A stretch of 49,183 bases of DNA from a virus (IMGVR_UViG_3300027980_000042:1-49183), one strand, 5' to 3'; shown: positions 21,546-29,619, counted from the stretch's first letter. Program-made: numbers and translations. Notes: generated by a model not told the origin, from the letters alone.

Positions 21546-22940
21546 TCAATCCTCCCAGAGCAAATTCATGGCAGGATTGAACCGCACCTTTGCCGTGCCG
21601 ATTGCGCCTTGGCGCTGCTTGGCAACGATGATTTCAAGCTTGTTTCGAGAGGCGTTCAGGGCCTGCGACCATAGTTCGTAATTCTCGTCGTCTGCGTCCG
21701 GCTCCTCGCGTTCGAGGTAGTATTCGTCGCGGTAGCAAAACAGCACCCCGTCAGCGTCCTGTTCAAGCTGACCGCTCTCTCTGAGGTCTGACATGATGGG
21801 GCGCTTATCTTCACGCTGTTCTAGCGCTCGGGAAAGCTGAGACAGGGCGATAACGGGTATATCCAGCCCCATTGCCATCCCCTTCAATGCCAGCGACACA
21901 TCGGTGATTTGCTCGTATCGCGTCTTGGCCTTGGAGCGCAGCAACTGCGCATAGTCCACAATCACGATGGGAAGCTTATCCCCGTCCATGCGGCGCAGCG
22001 CCTGCTTAACGCCAGCCTGTAGCAAGTCGGTATCCTGGTATTCGCGCGGCAGGAACGTGATAGGCAACTCCGCCACCTTGCGCGCCGCTTCTGTCAGCGC
22101 CTCGCCCTGCTGTTCGGTGAACTGGCCAGAGCGAAGGTTGCTATACGATGTGGCGTGGCGCGTTCCTGCCGTGCCCTCTGACAGCGCCCGCATAGCCATC
22201 GCCTGCGGTGTCATTTCGAGGCTGGCAATCACCACCGGATGCCCGACGCGCGCGGCGTTTAACCCAAAGGATAGCGCAACGGCAGTCTTGCCCATCGAAG
22301 GACGCCCGCCAATCAGCCACATTTCCCCCGGCGCAAAGCCCGGAACATACCTATCAAGGGATCGGATCCCGGACATGACGCAACGGCGCTCCTCGCCGCT
22401 ATATGCCGCGTGTATTTCCTGCATCGCCCCCGTCACGGCCTGCATCATCGACACCGGCTTAACCCGCGTCTCTGAATCCGCCAGCGCCTGAAACCCGGCT
22501 TCCATCTGCGCCGCCACGTCAGAGGCGCTCAGTTCGCCCCTGTTAATCTCTGTCTGCGCGTTGCGCATGATGCTTAGAACCGTGCGCTTGGCGCGCTCCT
22601 CGGCCACTACAGCGGCATATTCGCCCAACTGCGACGGCGCGATAGCTGCACCGGCAAGCGTTGCGAGGTATCCCGGCCCGCCCAGAGGCTCCATGCCTTT
22701 CGCCAGTTCGTCGGACAGGCTGGCCTTGACGGTGACGGGCGACACAAGCCGCCCCGCCTTTTCAAGCCGCCGACACGTCCTGTAAATCTCGGCGTGAACC
22801 GGGTCGTAAAAGATTTCATCCCCGCCAACAGCCTGAACAGGCTGGCACGAATGCCCCAAGAGCATTGCGCCCAAAATCATCTGCTCGGCTTCTGTGCTGT
22901 GCGGCGCTTCTTCTTGCTGGAAGCTGACAATCTGGTTCAC
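21546..22940 (-). CDS. dnaB: Replicative DNA helicase, DnaB family
   Basis: 464 aa. N-terminal domain (PHSTEAEQMILGAMLLGHSC) followed by the RecA-like helicase: Walker A GGRPSMGKTAVALSFG, Walker B PIVIVDYAQLL, DnaB motif IALSQLSRALEQREDKRPIM and the C-terminal AKQRQGAIGTAKVRFNP. Start is a GTG at 22940 overlapping the preceding stop (GTGA). Unwinds DNA at the phage fork with the initiator encoded next to it. Confidence 0.95.
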   Translation of the reverse strand: MNQIVSFQQEEAPHSTEAEQMILGAMLLGHSCQPVQAVGGDEIFYDPVHAEIYRTCRRLEKAGRLVSPVTVKASLSDELAKGMEPLGGPGYLATLAGAAIAPSQLGEYAAVVAEERAKRTVLSIMRNAQTEINRGELSASDVAAQMEAGFQALADSETRVKPVSMMQAVTGAMQEIHAAYSGEERRCVMSGIRSLDRYVPGFAPGEMWLIGGRPSMGKTAVALSFGLNAARVGHPVVIASLEMTPQAMAMRALSEGTAGTRHATSYSNLRSGQFTEQQGEALTEAARKVAELPITFLPREYQDTDLLQAGVKQALRRMDGDKLPIVIVDYAQLLRSKAKTRYEQITDVSLALKGMAMGLDIPVIALSQLSRALEQREDKRPIMSDLRESGQLEQDADGVLFCYRDEYYLEREEPDADDENYELWSQALNASRNKLEIIVAKQRQGAIGTAKVRFNPAMNLLWED

Positions 22941-23176
22941 TTGGCACCAACCTTTGCCGCAAGCGCAGCCGCGAGTTCGCCAATGGTTTTCCATTTGTCT
23001 GGTGTTTGTTCAGGATTGCACGGATTCGTGGAATCACTATATTGCCCGTAACGGGACATCTGACGCCTCCTATCTAGGTGTCTATGTTCAAGAGCCGGGC
23101 GGGTGTTGGTAGCACCTTCTCGGCTCGCTTCATTTATACCGCTTTTCCCATGGCGGGGCAACGATTTATAGGTCAT
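22937..23176 (-). CDS. Hypothetical protein (79 aa, or 40 aa from an internal start)
   Basis: An ATG at 23176 overlaps the RusA stop (ATGA) and gives 79 aa. An internal ATG at 23059 has a perfect AGGAGG and gives only the last 40 (MSRYGQYSDSTNPCNPEQTP and on). The C-terminal 40 look protein-like while the first 39 are Arg-rich, so the short form may be the real gene. Coupled to dnaB. Confidence 0.5.
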   Translation of the reverse strand: MTYKSLPRHGKSGINEASREGATNTRPALEHRHLDRRRQMSRYGQYSDSTNPCNPEQTPDKWKTIGELAAALAAKVGAK

Positions 23177-23565
23177 TCCACCACCCCGCGATACTGCACG
23201 AAATGCTTGTCCACCGGCTGGCCAAACTCGATTTGAACCTGCCCGCCATCCACCACGCAGCCGCGACGGATGGTTAAATCCCATGCGCTATCATCGACGC
23301 CTAAGGCATCGGACACGCCGTCCAGCCCGCTCTTGATTGCCGCCAGCATGTTGTCCAAGTCCCGCTTGCGTCGGTCGGGCGGGCAGAACGTGACAAGCAG
23401 GTGAGCGCGCTCCCAACGAACCTTGCGAAAGCCCGCCGCCCACGTCGCCTTGGCACCGTCCGAGCGATATTGCCTGCGCGTAGGTGCCACGCCGCGCCTG
23501 TCCTTGCGGCTGTTGGGCCACATGGACTTATCGGGCCAGGGAAGGCGGATTACACCGTCAGACAT
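23173..23565 (-). CDS. rusA: RusA-type Holliday junction resolvase
   Basis: 130 aa. PWPDKSMWPNSRKDRRG at the N-terminus, and the acidic catalytic region KRDLDNMLAAIKSGLDGVSD followed by DDSAWDLTIRRG, match RusA. It resolves recombination intermediates before packaging. Confidence 0.88.
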   Translation of the reverse strand: MSDGVIRLPWPDKSMWPNSRKDRRGVAPTRRQYRSDGAKATWAAGFRKVRWERAHLLVTFCPPDRRKRDLDNMLAAIKSGLDGVSDALGVDDSAWDLTIRRGCVVDGGQVQIEFGQPVDKHFVQYRGVVE

Positions 23566-23769
23566 TCAAGACGCCTTCCTGCATGTCCTGAACATCAGGG
23601 CGTCACGCTGGTGAAAGCGCCGAGATTTGAACCCGCGCTTTGCCGCCGCCTCTGCTACGCATGAAATGTTGACGCCAATCCAGTCAGCAATGCTCTTGAG
23701 GGTTTCTCCGGAATGCCACCGCTGATAAAATTCGTCGGTGTCATAGATAGGGTTGCAGCGGTTATCCAT
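23566..23769 (-). CDS. Hypothetical HTH-like protein (67 aa)
   Basis: Contains HSGETLKSIADWIGVNISCV, which could form a helix-turn-helix, and a basic C-terminus. AAGGGAAG precedes 23769. Directly before rusA. Confidence 0.5.
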   Translation of the reverse strand: MDNRCNPIYDTDEFYQRWHSGETLKSIADWIGVNISCVAEAAAKRGFKSRRFHQRDALMFRTCRKAS

Positions 23770-23770
23770 G

Positions 23771-23959
23771 TCACTTCCCTTTCGCTATTTCCCATCGCCG
23801 TGTTGTGACGAGGCGTCTGTTTTCTTCACTGTCCCGGCCATCGCGTTTGAGTTGCTTGGCCACCCCATCGAGTTCGGCGGGGTCCGTTATTTGCGCTATC
23901 TTTTCGGCAAGCGTTGGAACCTGCCCCGTGGCCCGATAGCGGGCGATGAAGTCAATCAA
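23771..23959 (-). CDS. Hypothetical protein (62 aa)
   Basis: FIARYRATGQVPTLAEKIAQ, then LDGVAKQLKRDGRDSEENRR. TTG start overlapping the preceding stop (TTGA). Helical; function unknown. Confidence 0.5.
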   Translation of the reverse strand: MIDFIARYRATGQVPTLAEKIAQITDPAELDGVAKQLKRDGRDSEENRRLVTTRRWEIAKGK

Positions 23960-24207
23960 ACACGCCCCCGCTCGATAGAGCGCAGAAGGTCGCCGTTGAC
24001 GCGGCCCGCTTTGTAGGCTTCACTTAGAAAGTCAGGGTCAAACCCGGCGTTTTCGCATACCTCGCGGAAGTCTTTCCCGGCCCATCGAATCCAGCTATCG
24101 GCATCACGTTTGGCGCGGATGCTTTCACTGCCGGAAGGTTGCTTCGCTGTCGCATCGCGGAAGGCTTGGAACACCACCGCCTGCCAGAGTTTCTTGTATC
24201 CGGTCAT
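23956..24207 (-). CDS. Hypothetical DNA-metabolism-operon protein (83 aa)
   Basis: KKLWQAVVFQAFRDATAKQP at the N-terminus, and DSWIRWAGKDFREVCENAGF then DPDFLSEAYKAG, a pattern seen in small phage proteins near replication genes. Start 24207. Function not assigned. Confidence 0.6.
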   Translation of the reverse strand: MTGYKKLWQAVVFQAFRDATAKQPSGSESIRAKRDADSWIRWAGKDFREVCENAGFDPDFLSEAYKAGRVNGDLLRSIERGRV

Positions 24208-24582
24208 TACACTGCCCCTGTTGGCTGCTTAGAACGCACCGCACCCGAGGCCGTATGCATCCGGTTACTCAGGCTCCATGTTGATTCATGTGGCGCTTGC
24301 GGCGATTGCACAGCAGAGGCGGCGGTGAATGGGTTGAGCGCGGAAGCGGAGGCCATCCCGCCAGCCCAAAGCGCGCCGGGACTTGAGGTGGACGCGCAGC
24401 CCGCGCTCGGTTGAGGGAACCCAAAGAACGCCGCGCTTCCTCGAGCATTCAGCATTGGGGTGACGGCGGTTCCCTCAACGGAACACGGCTTAGAAAGCCC
24501 CGGCACCGCAGCGCCGGGGAAGTTGCCCCCGAGGGGGAGAGACAGGAACTGCGCAGATATACCGCTGCGCCCCGGTGTTCGA
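24208..24582. other. Structured interval, coding status unclear
   Basis: An open minus-strand frame runs through (…PGALWAGGMASASALNPFTA…, rich in Ala, Ser, Pro) and its stop overlaps the ATG at 24207 (TAATG). Its frame upstream of 24583 lies antiparallel in phase to a better gene, so a translated product could only be short. The DNA carries a perfect 12-bp inverted repeat, GTTGAGGGAACC (24410-24421) and GGTTCCCTCAAC (24468-24479), and a hairpin CCCCGGC/GCCGGGG (24498-24504, 24513-24519) followed on the minus strand by CTTTCT. A structured leader, attenuator or small RNA is possible. Confidence 0.35.
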
Positions 24583-24900
24583 TTAAAGGCGGTCGAGTTG
24601 TTCGAGGCGGGCTTCAAGGTCTGACAGCCGCAAGCCGAGAGTATGAAGCCCATCAACTGCGTCACCGACACGACCACCCATATTCGGCGGTCCGTCCATC
24701 TGTTCCTCGCAGACAAACCAGACGCCAAGCAACCGATGTGCGATTTCACCGGCAGTATCGACGCTACCTTCGACGCGCTTTGTAATGTCGTGGATGACGC
24801 GGAGGAGGTGGTCGATTTCCTTGTCTTGAATGGCATTCTGCGCCTTCTGAGCGCACAATGCGTCAATCGCCTTTTGGTCCATTGATGGTCCTGAAAGCAT
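24583..24900 (-). CDS. Hypothetical protein (105 aa)
   Basis: Starts MLSGPSMDQKAIDALCAQKA; helical throughout, with HLLRVIHDITKRVEGSVDTA and a C-terminal coiled coil (LRLSDLEARLEQLDRL). AAAGGAGAAG precedes 24900. Not recognised. Confidence 0.6.
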   Translation of the reverse strand: MLSGPSMDQKAIDALCAQKAQNAIQDKEIDHLLRVIHDITKRVEGSVDTAGEIAHRLLGVWFVCEEQMDGPPNMGGRVGDAVDGLHTLGLRLSDLEARLEQLDRL

Positions 24901-24961
24901 GTTGCTTCTCCTTTGGTTGTGGTGTGAGTGGCGCTGCGCCCCGGTGTCTCTGTGTGGGCGG

Positions 24962-25150
24962 TCATGACATTTCCTCAAGGTTGCCCTCTTGGATATCGAG
25001 CGTCGGGCAGCCACGTTTGCCGGTGAGGAATTGTGACCGAGGGCCGTATGACAGAGGGTCACGGTTCGCGCAGTTGGCGCAGTTCTCTGCGTCTGTGACG
25101 AGCTCCTTGCACTTACGGCAGCGCGTGTATTCCGGGGCGGTCTTGGTCAT
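24962..25150 (-). CDS. Small zinc-ribbon protein (62 aa)
   Basis: CRKC and CANC separated by 12 residues form a probable four-Cys zinc site. Second gene of the left operon, overlapping the Cro-like stop by four bases. May bind nucleic acid or protein; unassigned. Confidence 0.6.
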   Translation of the reverse strand: MTKTAPEYTRCRKCKELVTDAENCANCANRDPLSYGPRSQFLTGKRGCPTLDIQEGNLEEMS

Positions 25151-25371
25151 GACGTGGCCCTCTCGCTTGGCGAGAAGTGCTCATAGGCAGGCCAGTCATA
25201 GAAGCGCACCGCCCCGCCCGTTTCTTTCTCAATGGTGCCAGCCAGCTTGGGGCTAGGCTGCGCCCTGCCTTTCGCCAACCGCGAAATGACAGACTGAGTG
25301 ACCCCGCAACGCTCTGCGAAATCCGCCTGCCTTATCCCATTCGCTTGAAGATATTGAAAAAGCCTGTTCAT
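25147..25371 (-). CDS. Cro-like helix-turn-helix regulator
   Basis: 74 aa from the ATG at 25371. YLQANGIRQADFAERCGVTQ and SVISRLAKGRAQPSPKLAGT form a complete HTH as in YdaS/Cro proteins. It is the first gene of the left operon and divergent from the CI-like gene. The -10 TATAAA lies seven bases before this ATG, so the message would be nearly leaderless; in-frame ATGs at 25389 and 25407 lie within the promoter and are rejected. Confidence 0.75.
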   Translation of the reverse strand: MNRLFQYLQANGIRQADFAERCGVTQSVISRLAKGRAQPSPKLAGTIEKETGGAVRFYDWPAYEHFSPSERATS

Positions 25372-25378
25372 GCGCCCA

Positions 25379-25407
25379 TTTATACCCATCAGGAATATTC
25401 CCTGCAA
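25379..25407 (-). promoter_or_regulatory. Left early promoter with operator in its spacer
   Basis: On the minus strand: -35 TTGCAG, 17 bases, -10 TATAAA. The spacer contains GGAATATTCC. The 18-mer ATATTCCTGATGGGTATA (25398-25381) is repeated exactly at the right promoter (25940-25957). A second imperfect site ATTCCT/AGGAAA lies at 25416-25436, next to the likely -35 of the repressor promoter (-10 TATTAT at 25454-25459). Confidence 0.7.
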
Positions 25408-25465
25408 GCATTTTTATTCCTAGGGCAATTAGGAAATGCACCTGACGCGCATGTATTATGCAGCT

Positions 25466-25765
25466 ATGAGAGCTGCACAGATCAGAAAGGCCAAGGGCCT
25501 CACGCAAGCGGATTTGGCGCACCTTGTGGGCGTCGAACAGGGCACAATTTCCAAGTTTGAAAACGGAAATGACGGGATCACCCTTGGCGTGGTCCGCGAG
25601 ATTGCGAAGGCGATGGGTGTTCAGGTTGCTGACCTTTTCGCAGAGGATCGCACCGACCGCGAACAACTCTTAATCGAGGCTTTCCGCCAGATGCCTGACC
25701 AGCGTCAGCTTGGCTGGATAGACCAGGCGCGCCTTTCTGCGGCAGACTATTCAGCATCCGCTTAA
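25466..25765 (+). CDS. CI-like repressor (XRE family), HTH with short C-terminal domain
   Basis: 99 aa. RAAQIRKAKGLTQADLAHLV and GVEQGTISKFENGNDGITLG form the HTH_3 domain; the remaining 35 residues have no peptidase motif, so self-cleavage like lambda CI is unlikely. The ATG at 25466 is six bases after a TATTAT -10 and has no ribosome site, which suggests a leaderless message as for lambda cI from PRM. Flanked by the two mirrored operators. Confidence 0.8.
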   Translation: MRAAQIRKAKGLTQADLAHLVGVEQGTISKFENGNDGITLGVVREIAKAMGVQVADLFAEDRTDREQLLIEAFRQMPDQRQLGWIDQARLSAADYSASA

Positions 25766-25856
25766 AAAACCTCTCAAACTGAACGTCTGTCATTTGCGCT
25801 AATATACGCGCGAATTCCTCATCTCTATTCATTATCTCCATCCAGAATAATTCCAT

Positions 25857-25886
25857 CCCCGCGCACAGCTTAGCGCGGGGTGTCTT
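25857..25886 (+). terminator. Terminator of the repressor gene
   Basis: CCCCGCGC, loop ACAGCTTA, GCGCGGGG, then TGTCTTTT. A clear GC stem with a T-rich tail 90 bases after the repressor stop. Confidence 0.65.
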
Positions 25887-25904
25887 TTCATGCCTATAAA
25901 AATT

Positions 25905-25966
25905 AATATTCCTGTCACGCATATTTATTCTGGACAAAGATATTCCTGATGGGTATATTCCTCCCA
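25905..25966 (+). promoter_or_regulatory. Right early promoter and operators
   Basis: -35 TGGACA (25931-25936), 17 bases, -10 TATATT (25954-25959). The spacer carries the same 18-mer as the left promoter (25940-25957). Further copies of the ATATTCCT core occur at 25905-25914 and 25953-25963. This is the mirror image of the left promoter, about 540 bp away across the repressor gene. Confidence 0.7.
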
Positions 25967-25995
25967 TAGCCCACGGGCAAACATGGGAGACAGAC

Positions 25996-26205
25996 ATGGA
26001 AATGAACATTTGCGTAACGCGGGATAAATCGAACTGGCCCGCTTGGCTGCTCAAGGCATACGAGCGCGACTTTGGCGATGCTTCGTCGTTCTCGCCTATC
26101 GTAGATGGGCGCGGCGCTTTCTGCGGTTACGAAGCAATCAATAACCGGATGAAAAGGCGGACTATCCGCATCGGTCAGGTTGTTAGCTATCGGGACGTTG
26201 CGTGA
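25996..26205 (+). CDS. Hypothetical protein (69 aa), first gene of the right operon
   Basis: MEMNICVTRDKSNWPAWLLK and on; no known domain. GGGAGAC upstream. Its place directly behind the right promoter means it is expressed first on induction. Confidence 0.6.
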   Translation: MEMNICVTRDKSNWPAWLLKAYERDFGDASSFSPIVDGRGAFCGYEAINNRMKRRTIRIGQVVSYRDVA

Positions 26206-26384
26206 TGACCCTCCCCGACCAGACCCGCGCCGAGCGGATCGCGGCCACGCTGGCCCGCTCGGACTTTCTCAGCACCCGCAGCGGCCTTGTATCCACCGAC
26301 GACCTGCGCGCCTGCCTGCCCTACGAGGCCAAGCCGGTGACGCTGCCAGACCCAATGCCAGAACGAAAGGGAGCGGAGCAATGA
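26205..26384 (+). CDS. Hypothetical protein (59 aa)
   Basis: MTLPDQTRAERIAATLARSD, then a Pro-rich tail. Start overlaps the preceding stop; a GTG three bases earlier is also possible. Unassigned. Confidence 0.55.
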   Translation: MTLPDQTRAERIAATLARSDFLSTRSGLVSTDDLRACLPYEAKPVTLPDPMPERKGAEQ

Positions 26385-26635
26385 CTTGGGTTCTCGTTCG
26401 CAGGTCTAAACTCAAGCACCCCAAGTCTGGGAAGCCCATAGAATCTACAACCTACCACATGAGGATCAATGAGACACTTGGCTTCCCGGTTGGATCAACA
26501 AAAGTCAGCGAGGCCCGTCCTTTCATCACAAAGGCGCTGGCTGAGACTTACGCCAAGAACAAGGGGCTTACAGGTTACGGATATAAAGCCGAACGCCTGC
26601 CAGAAACGCCATATGACAGGGAGATTGAAGCATGA
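26381..26635 (+). CDS. Hypothetical protein (84 aa)
   Basis: Starts MTWVLVRRSKLKHPKSGKPI; a basic, beta-rich small protein ending in TPYDREIEA. GGGAGCGGAGC upstream. Not recognised. Confidence 0.55.
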   Translation: MTWVLVRRSKLKHPKSGKPIESTTYHMRINETLGFPVGSTKVSEARPFITKALAETYAKNKGLTGYGYKAERLPETPYDREIEA

Positions 26636-26877
26636 CTGACAATCTCGAATGGAAGCCGATTGAATCTGCGCCCTTTCAAAAGGTTGTCTGGGTCCGAAAC
26701 AGCCTCATGGAAAAGCCGTGCAAAGCGACACGGGGATACATGACAGAAACCGGCATTCACCCTGACATGAGTTTTTTCACCACCGTCTACACGTCCGACA
26801 GGTTCTTTCCAATTCCTGCCGGAAACTTGGTTTGCCCGGATGAATGGGCGGAATGCAGGGAGGTGTGTCATGACTGA
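26632..26877 (+). CDS. DUF551-like small protein (81 aa)
   Basis: Begins with the WKPIESAP signature and ends in CPDEWAECREV. Related in motif to the gene at 34043. Members of this group are common in phage early operons without known function. Confidence 0.6.
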   Translation: MTDNLEWKPIESAPFQKVVWVRNSLMEKPCKATRGYMTETGIHPDMSFFTTVYTSDRFFPIPAGNLVCPDEWAECREVCHD

Positions 26878-27142
26878 CCATATCAAAGATGGCGGGCCTG
26901 CGTTTCCGCAACTGAAAAACTCAGGGATGGCCAAAGCCGATGAAAATGGCGGGTTTGTTCTGGACAAGGAGCTGTCTGGCGGCATGTCGCTCCGCGATTA
27001 TTTCGCCGGGCAAGCGCTTATCGGAATTTTGTCCGGGTACTGGTCGAACCCAGAACTTGAAGGTCTTCGCCCTGAGGTTCTAGCGCAAGAGTGCAACATA
27101 GTTGCCGACGCCATGCTTTCCGCACGGGAGGGCAAGCAATGA
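26870..27142 (+). CDS. Conserved phage protein with GMSLRDYFAGQA motif (90 aa)
   Basis: GGPAFPQL near the start and GGMSLRDYFAGQALIGIL, then CNIVADAML, is a widespread phage early-gene pattern of unknown function. Overlaps both neighbours. Confidence 0.65.
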   Translation: MTDHIKDGGPAFPQLKNSGMAKADENGGFVLDKELSGGMSLRDYFAGQALIGILSGYWSNPELEGLRPEVLAQECNIVADAMLSAREGKQ

Positions 27143-27414
27143 CCCCGCATTACCTGACATACACCGACTATCCCGACCTTGGCCTTGCCACGTCCGACCC
27201 GTCGAACTTTGACGACGCTTGCGACCGATACGCAGAGGCCCGCGAGGAAGGCTATCACGCCACGGTTATGCGTATCGAACCCGGCAAGGGCAAAGGCGCA
27301 GGCATGGCCCTAGACGTGACAGACGACGCGATTGCGCAAATCCGCCGCCGGTGCCGAGCAAGGGTTGGCAAGGGCTATCAGATGCCCGCTTGGCTTTTGG
27401 AGGAAGTAGCATGA
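27139..27414 (+). CDS. Hypothetical protein (91 aa)
   Basis: TYTDYPDLGLATSDPSNFDD at the N-terminus, RCRARVGKGYQMPAWLLEEV at the end. Coupled to both neighbours by 4-base overlaps. Unknown. Confidence 0.55.
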   Translation: MTPHYLTYTDYPDLGLATSDPSNFDDACDRYAEAREEGYHATVMRIEPGKGKGAGMALDVTDDAIAQIRRRCRARVGKGYQMPAWLLEEVA

Positions 27415-27824
27415 AGCCGGAATTCAATTTCGAGATTCACGACAAGGGCGGTGAGGCCAAGCGGTTTGTCTGGTCGTTGAAAGGCCCGTCTGGCGGCGTT
27501 CACATCTGGGCGCAGTTCTCGCCGGACTTGGGAGGCATATTCGGCGGAAAGTGCTACGGCGGCATTGAAGTGCACCACAAGGTAAAGCCCTATGAGCACT
27601 GCCCAGACGAAGCGCCCATAAAGGACTGCTGGCTAACTGGCTGCGATTGCTGGCCTGACGGCTCAAGCCTGTTCTTTGACGAGCAGTTGCGCCCTCTGGT
27701 CGAGGACTACGAAGACGACCCCGAGCGCCTTACCGCAACCATGAATGCTGAAATGCTGAGTTGGTATCGGTCGCATCTTTCGCGGGCGGACTTTCCAGAA
27801 CTCGGCGCGGCAGGTGCGTCATGA
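27411..27824 (+). CDS. Hypothetical protein (137 aa)
   Basis: Beta-rich N-terminus (WSLKGPSGGVHIWAQFSPDL), Cys-containing middle (CPDEAPIKDCWLTGCDCWPD) with possible metal binding, acidic helical end. Unassigned; part of the overlapping early gene chain. Confidence 0.6.
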   Translation: MKPEFNFEIHDKGGEAKRFVWSLKGPSGGVHIWAQFSPDLGGIFGGKCYGGIEVHHKVKPYEHCPDEAPIKDCWLTGCDCWPDGSSLFFDEQLRPLVEDYEDDPERLTATMNAEMLSWYRSHLSRADFPELGAAGAS

Positions 27825-27967
27825 ACGCCCGCCAACTCTTTCACCAGATGATGCGAGAGCGCCGCCAGTTCCCGCGCGGCAGTGCCGAATGGGAGTGGCG
27901 CACGAGGTCCGCCCGCAAGTTCGCGTGGCTCGTGCTTGGCGTCCCGACAAACGAATGGAGCGAATGA
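27821..27967 (+). CDS. Small basic protein (48 aa)
   Basis: MNARQLFHQMMRERRQFPRG, Arg- and Trp-rich (EWEWRTRSARKFAW). Overlaps the preceding stop (ATGA). Unknown. Confidence 0.5.
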   Translation: MNARQLFHQMMRERRQFPRGSAEWEWRTRSARKFAWLVLGVPTNEWSE

Positions 27968-27968
27968 T

Positions 27969-28679
27969 ATGAATATCCGCCCTGAAATTAACCTCATCGA
28001 ACGCGCATTCACAAATGAGCGTTTCGTTTATTTCGATTTGGAAACCATCCCTTGCCAGGATGAAAGCTATCTCGAAGAATTGAAGCGCAAGGTGCGCCCG
28101 CCTGCCAACATCAAAAAGCAGGAAAGCATAGACAAGTGGCTGTCAGAGAACCGCGAAAGCGCGGCAATCGAAGAAATGGCCAAGACCAGCTTTGACGGTG
28201 GCCGGGGCCATGTCTGCACCATCGCATGGGCCAAGAACGATGCGAAAATTCAGGTGTACCATGCCAAGACGCTTGCCGAAGAACGGGACGTGATTGAGGC
28301 GTTTTTCGAGAGCCTTGACGATTACCACTCCGAAACGCTTGTCGGCCACAATATCACCGGCTTTGACCTGCCGTTCCTTCGCAAGAGGGCGGTGGCCTTG
28401 GGCATCGCCATGCCGGACCGCCAGACGTTCCCGCGTGACCCGAAGCCTTGGGATAGGTCCGTTGCCGACACCATGAACATGTGGGCCGGTGGAACGAACC
28501 GTATCAGCATGGATAATCTGTGCGGCATTCTCGGCATCAAGGGCAAGGAAGGCTTTGACGGCTCTATGGTTGCCGAGGCTTGGGCCAACGGCGAACACGA
28601 TACGATTGCGGAATATTGCCGCGATGATGTGTGGCGCACCCGTGAAATCCACAAGCGGTTTTTGCAGGCGGGGTGGTGA
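27969..28679 (+). CDS. DEDD-family 3'-5' exonuclease
   Basis: 236 aa. Exo I motif FVYFDLETIP, Exo II GHNITGFDLPFLRKRAV, Exo III-like YCRDDVWRTREIHKRF: the acidic residues needed for two-metal catalysis are present. Similar to PolB-like exonuclease domains of phages. Coupled to the ERF gene, it may supply the ends used for annealing. Confidence 0.8.
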   Translation: MNIRPEINLIERAFTNERFVYFDLETIPCQDESYLEELKRKVRPPANIKKQESIDKWLSENRESAAIEEMAKTSFDGGRGHVCTIAWAKNDAKIQVYHAKTLAEERDVIEAFFESLDDYHSETLVGHNITGFDLPFLRKRAVALGIAMPDRQTFPRDPKPWDRSVADTMNMWAGGTNRISMDNLCGILGIKGKEGFDGSMVAEAWANGEHDTIAEYCRDDVWRTREIHKRFLQAGW

Positions 28680-28681
28680 AC

Positions 28682-29311
28682 ATGGCCGACAAACTCAACA
28701 TCCATCAGCGGTTGGCCAAAGTCATGGCAGACGTGTCCTACATCCAGAAAGAGCAAAAGAAGGGGATGCAGTATAAAATCGTCAGCCACGACAAGGTGAC
28801 TGCGAAGGTGCGTCCTGCCTTGCTGGACGCCGGTATCGTTTACTACCCGGTGCGCTGCGAACACACGCACAACGGCAACCGTGCCGAGTGCAGCATGACG
28901 GTGCGTTTCGTCAACATCGACGAGCCGACAGACTTTTTCGACGTGCCCACCTTTGGCTATGGCATCGACCAGCAGGACAAAGGGCCAGGTAAGGCCATGT
29001 CATACGCGGTGAAATACGCTCTGCTCAAGGCTCTTGGCTTGGAGACTGGCGACGACGCCGACCACGACAACATCGACCACGACCGGAAAGACCCGGCAAA
29101 AAAGCCGGAACTCACTAACGGCGAAAAGCGCGATGCCGTCAAAAAAGCCATTCTCGGCAAACAGGACGCACAATCGCTCGATGCCTACTGGAAAGACAAG
29201 CGCGTTTGCGATGGCGTTGCATCCCTCCCTGAGCCGATGCAGGCGGAATTGCAAAAGGCTTTCTCTGACCAGATGGCCCGCGTGTATCAAGCACCGGAGG
29301 CTGCGGAGTGA
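28682..29311 (+). CDS. erf: ERF-family single-strand annealing recombinase
   Basis: 209 aa. LAKVMADVSYIQKEQKKGMQ, VTAKVRPALLDAGIVYYPVR and the glycine/lysine core QQDKGPGKAMSYAVKYALLK are ERF hallmarks. Promotes annealing of complementary strands, useful for genome circularisation and for mosaic exchange such as that seen in the tape-measure gene. The start at 28682 is preferred to 28673. Confidence 0.85.
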   Translation: MADKLNIHQRLAKVMADVSYIQKEQKKGMQYKIVSHDKVTAKVRPALLDAGIVYYPVRCEHTHNGNRAECSMTVRFVNIDEPTDFFDVPTFGYGIDQQDKGPGKAMSYAVKYALLKALGLETGDDADHDNIDHDRKDPAKKPELTNGEKRDAVKKAILGKQDAQSLDAYWKDKRVCDGVASLPEPMQAELQKAFSDQMARVYQAPEAAE

Positions 29312-29619
29312 TGCTGGAACAGGTGGAACGCTGGCGCATCGCCGCCGCCGAATGGCTTGACGCCCAAGAGGCTGCGGATCTTCTGCGCGAATGCAAAAAC
29401 GACACCTTCGCAGAAATCGTTGACCAGCAAGACGGCTCAACGAACGCGGAGAAAGAGCGCCAAGCCCGCCTGTCCCCTGAGTGGAAAGAATACCGAACCA
29501 AGATGATTGACGCGGAATCCCACGCCCGCCGCCTTCGCCTTCGGGTGAATTACCAGAAGATGCGGTTTGAGGCGATGCGGAGCGAGAATGCGAACGCCAG
29601 AACGGAGCGCACGGCATGA
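29311..29619 (+). CDS. Coiled-coil protein (102 aa) following the recombinase
   Basis: Helical and highly charged (AAEWLDAQEAADLLRECKND, KMIDAESHARRLRLRVNYQK). Proteins of this pattern often follow Erf/RecT genes as recombination accessories. ATG overlaps the previous stop (TGATG). Confidence 0.65.
   Translation: MLEQVERWRIAAAEWLDAQEAADLLRECKNDTFAEIVDQQDGSTNAEKERQARLSPEWKEYRTKMIDAESHARRLRLRVNYQKMRFEAMRSENANARTERTA

Noticed and set aside
24207-24965. A 252-codon minus-strand open frame as one gene
   Set aside because: Its first half overlaps the better-supported gene at 24583-24900 in another frame and its composition is Ser/Ala/Pro-rich; only the structured interval is reported.
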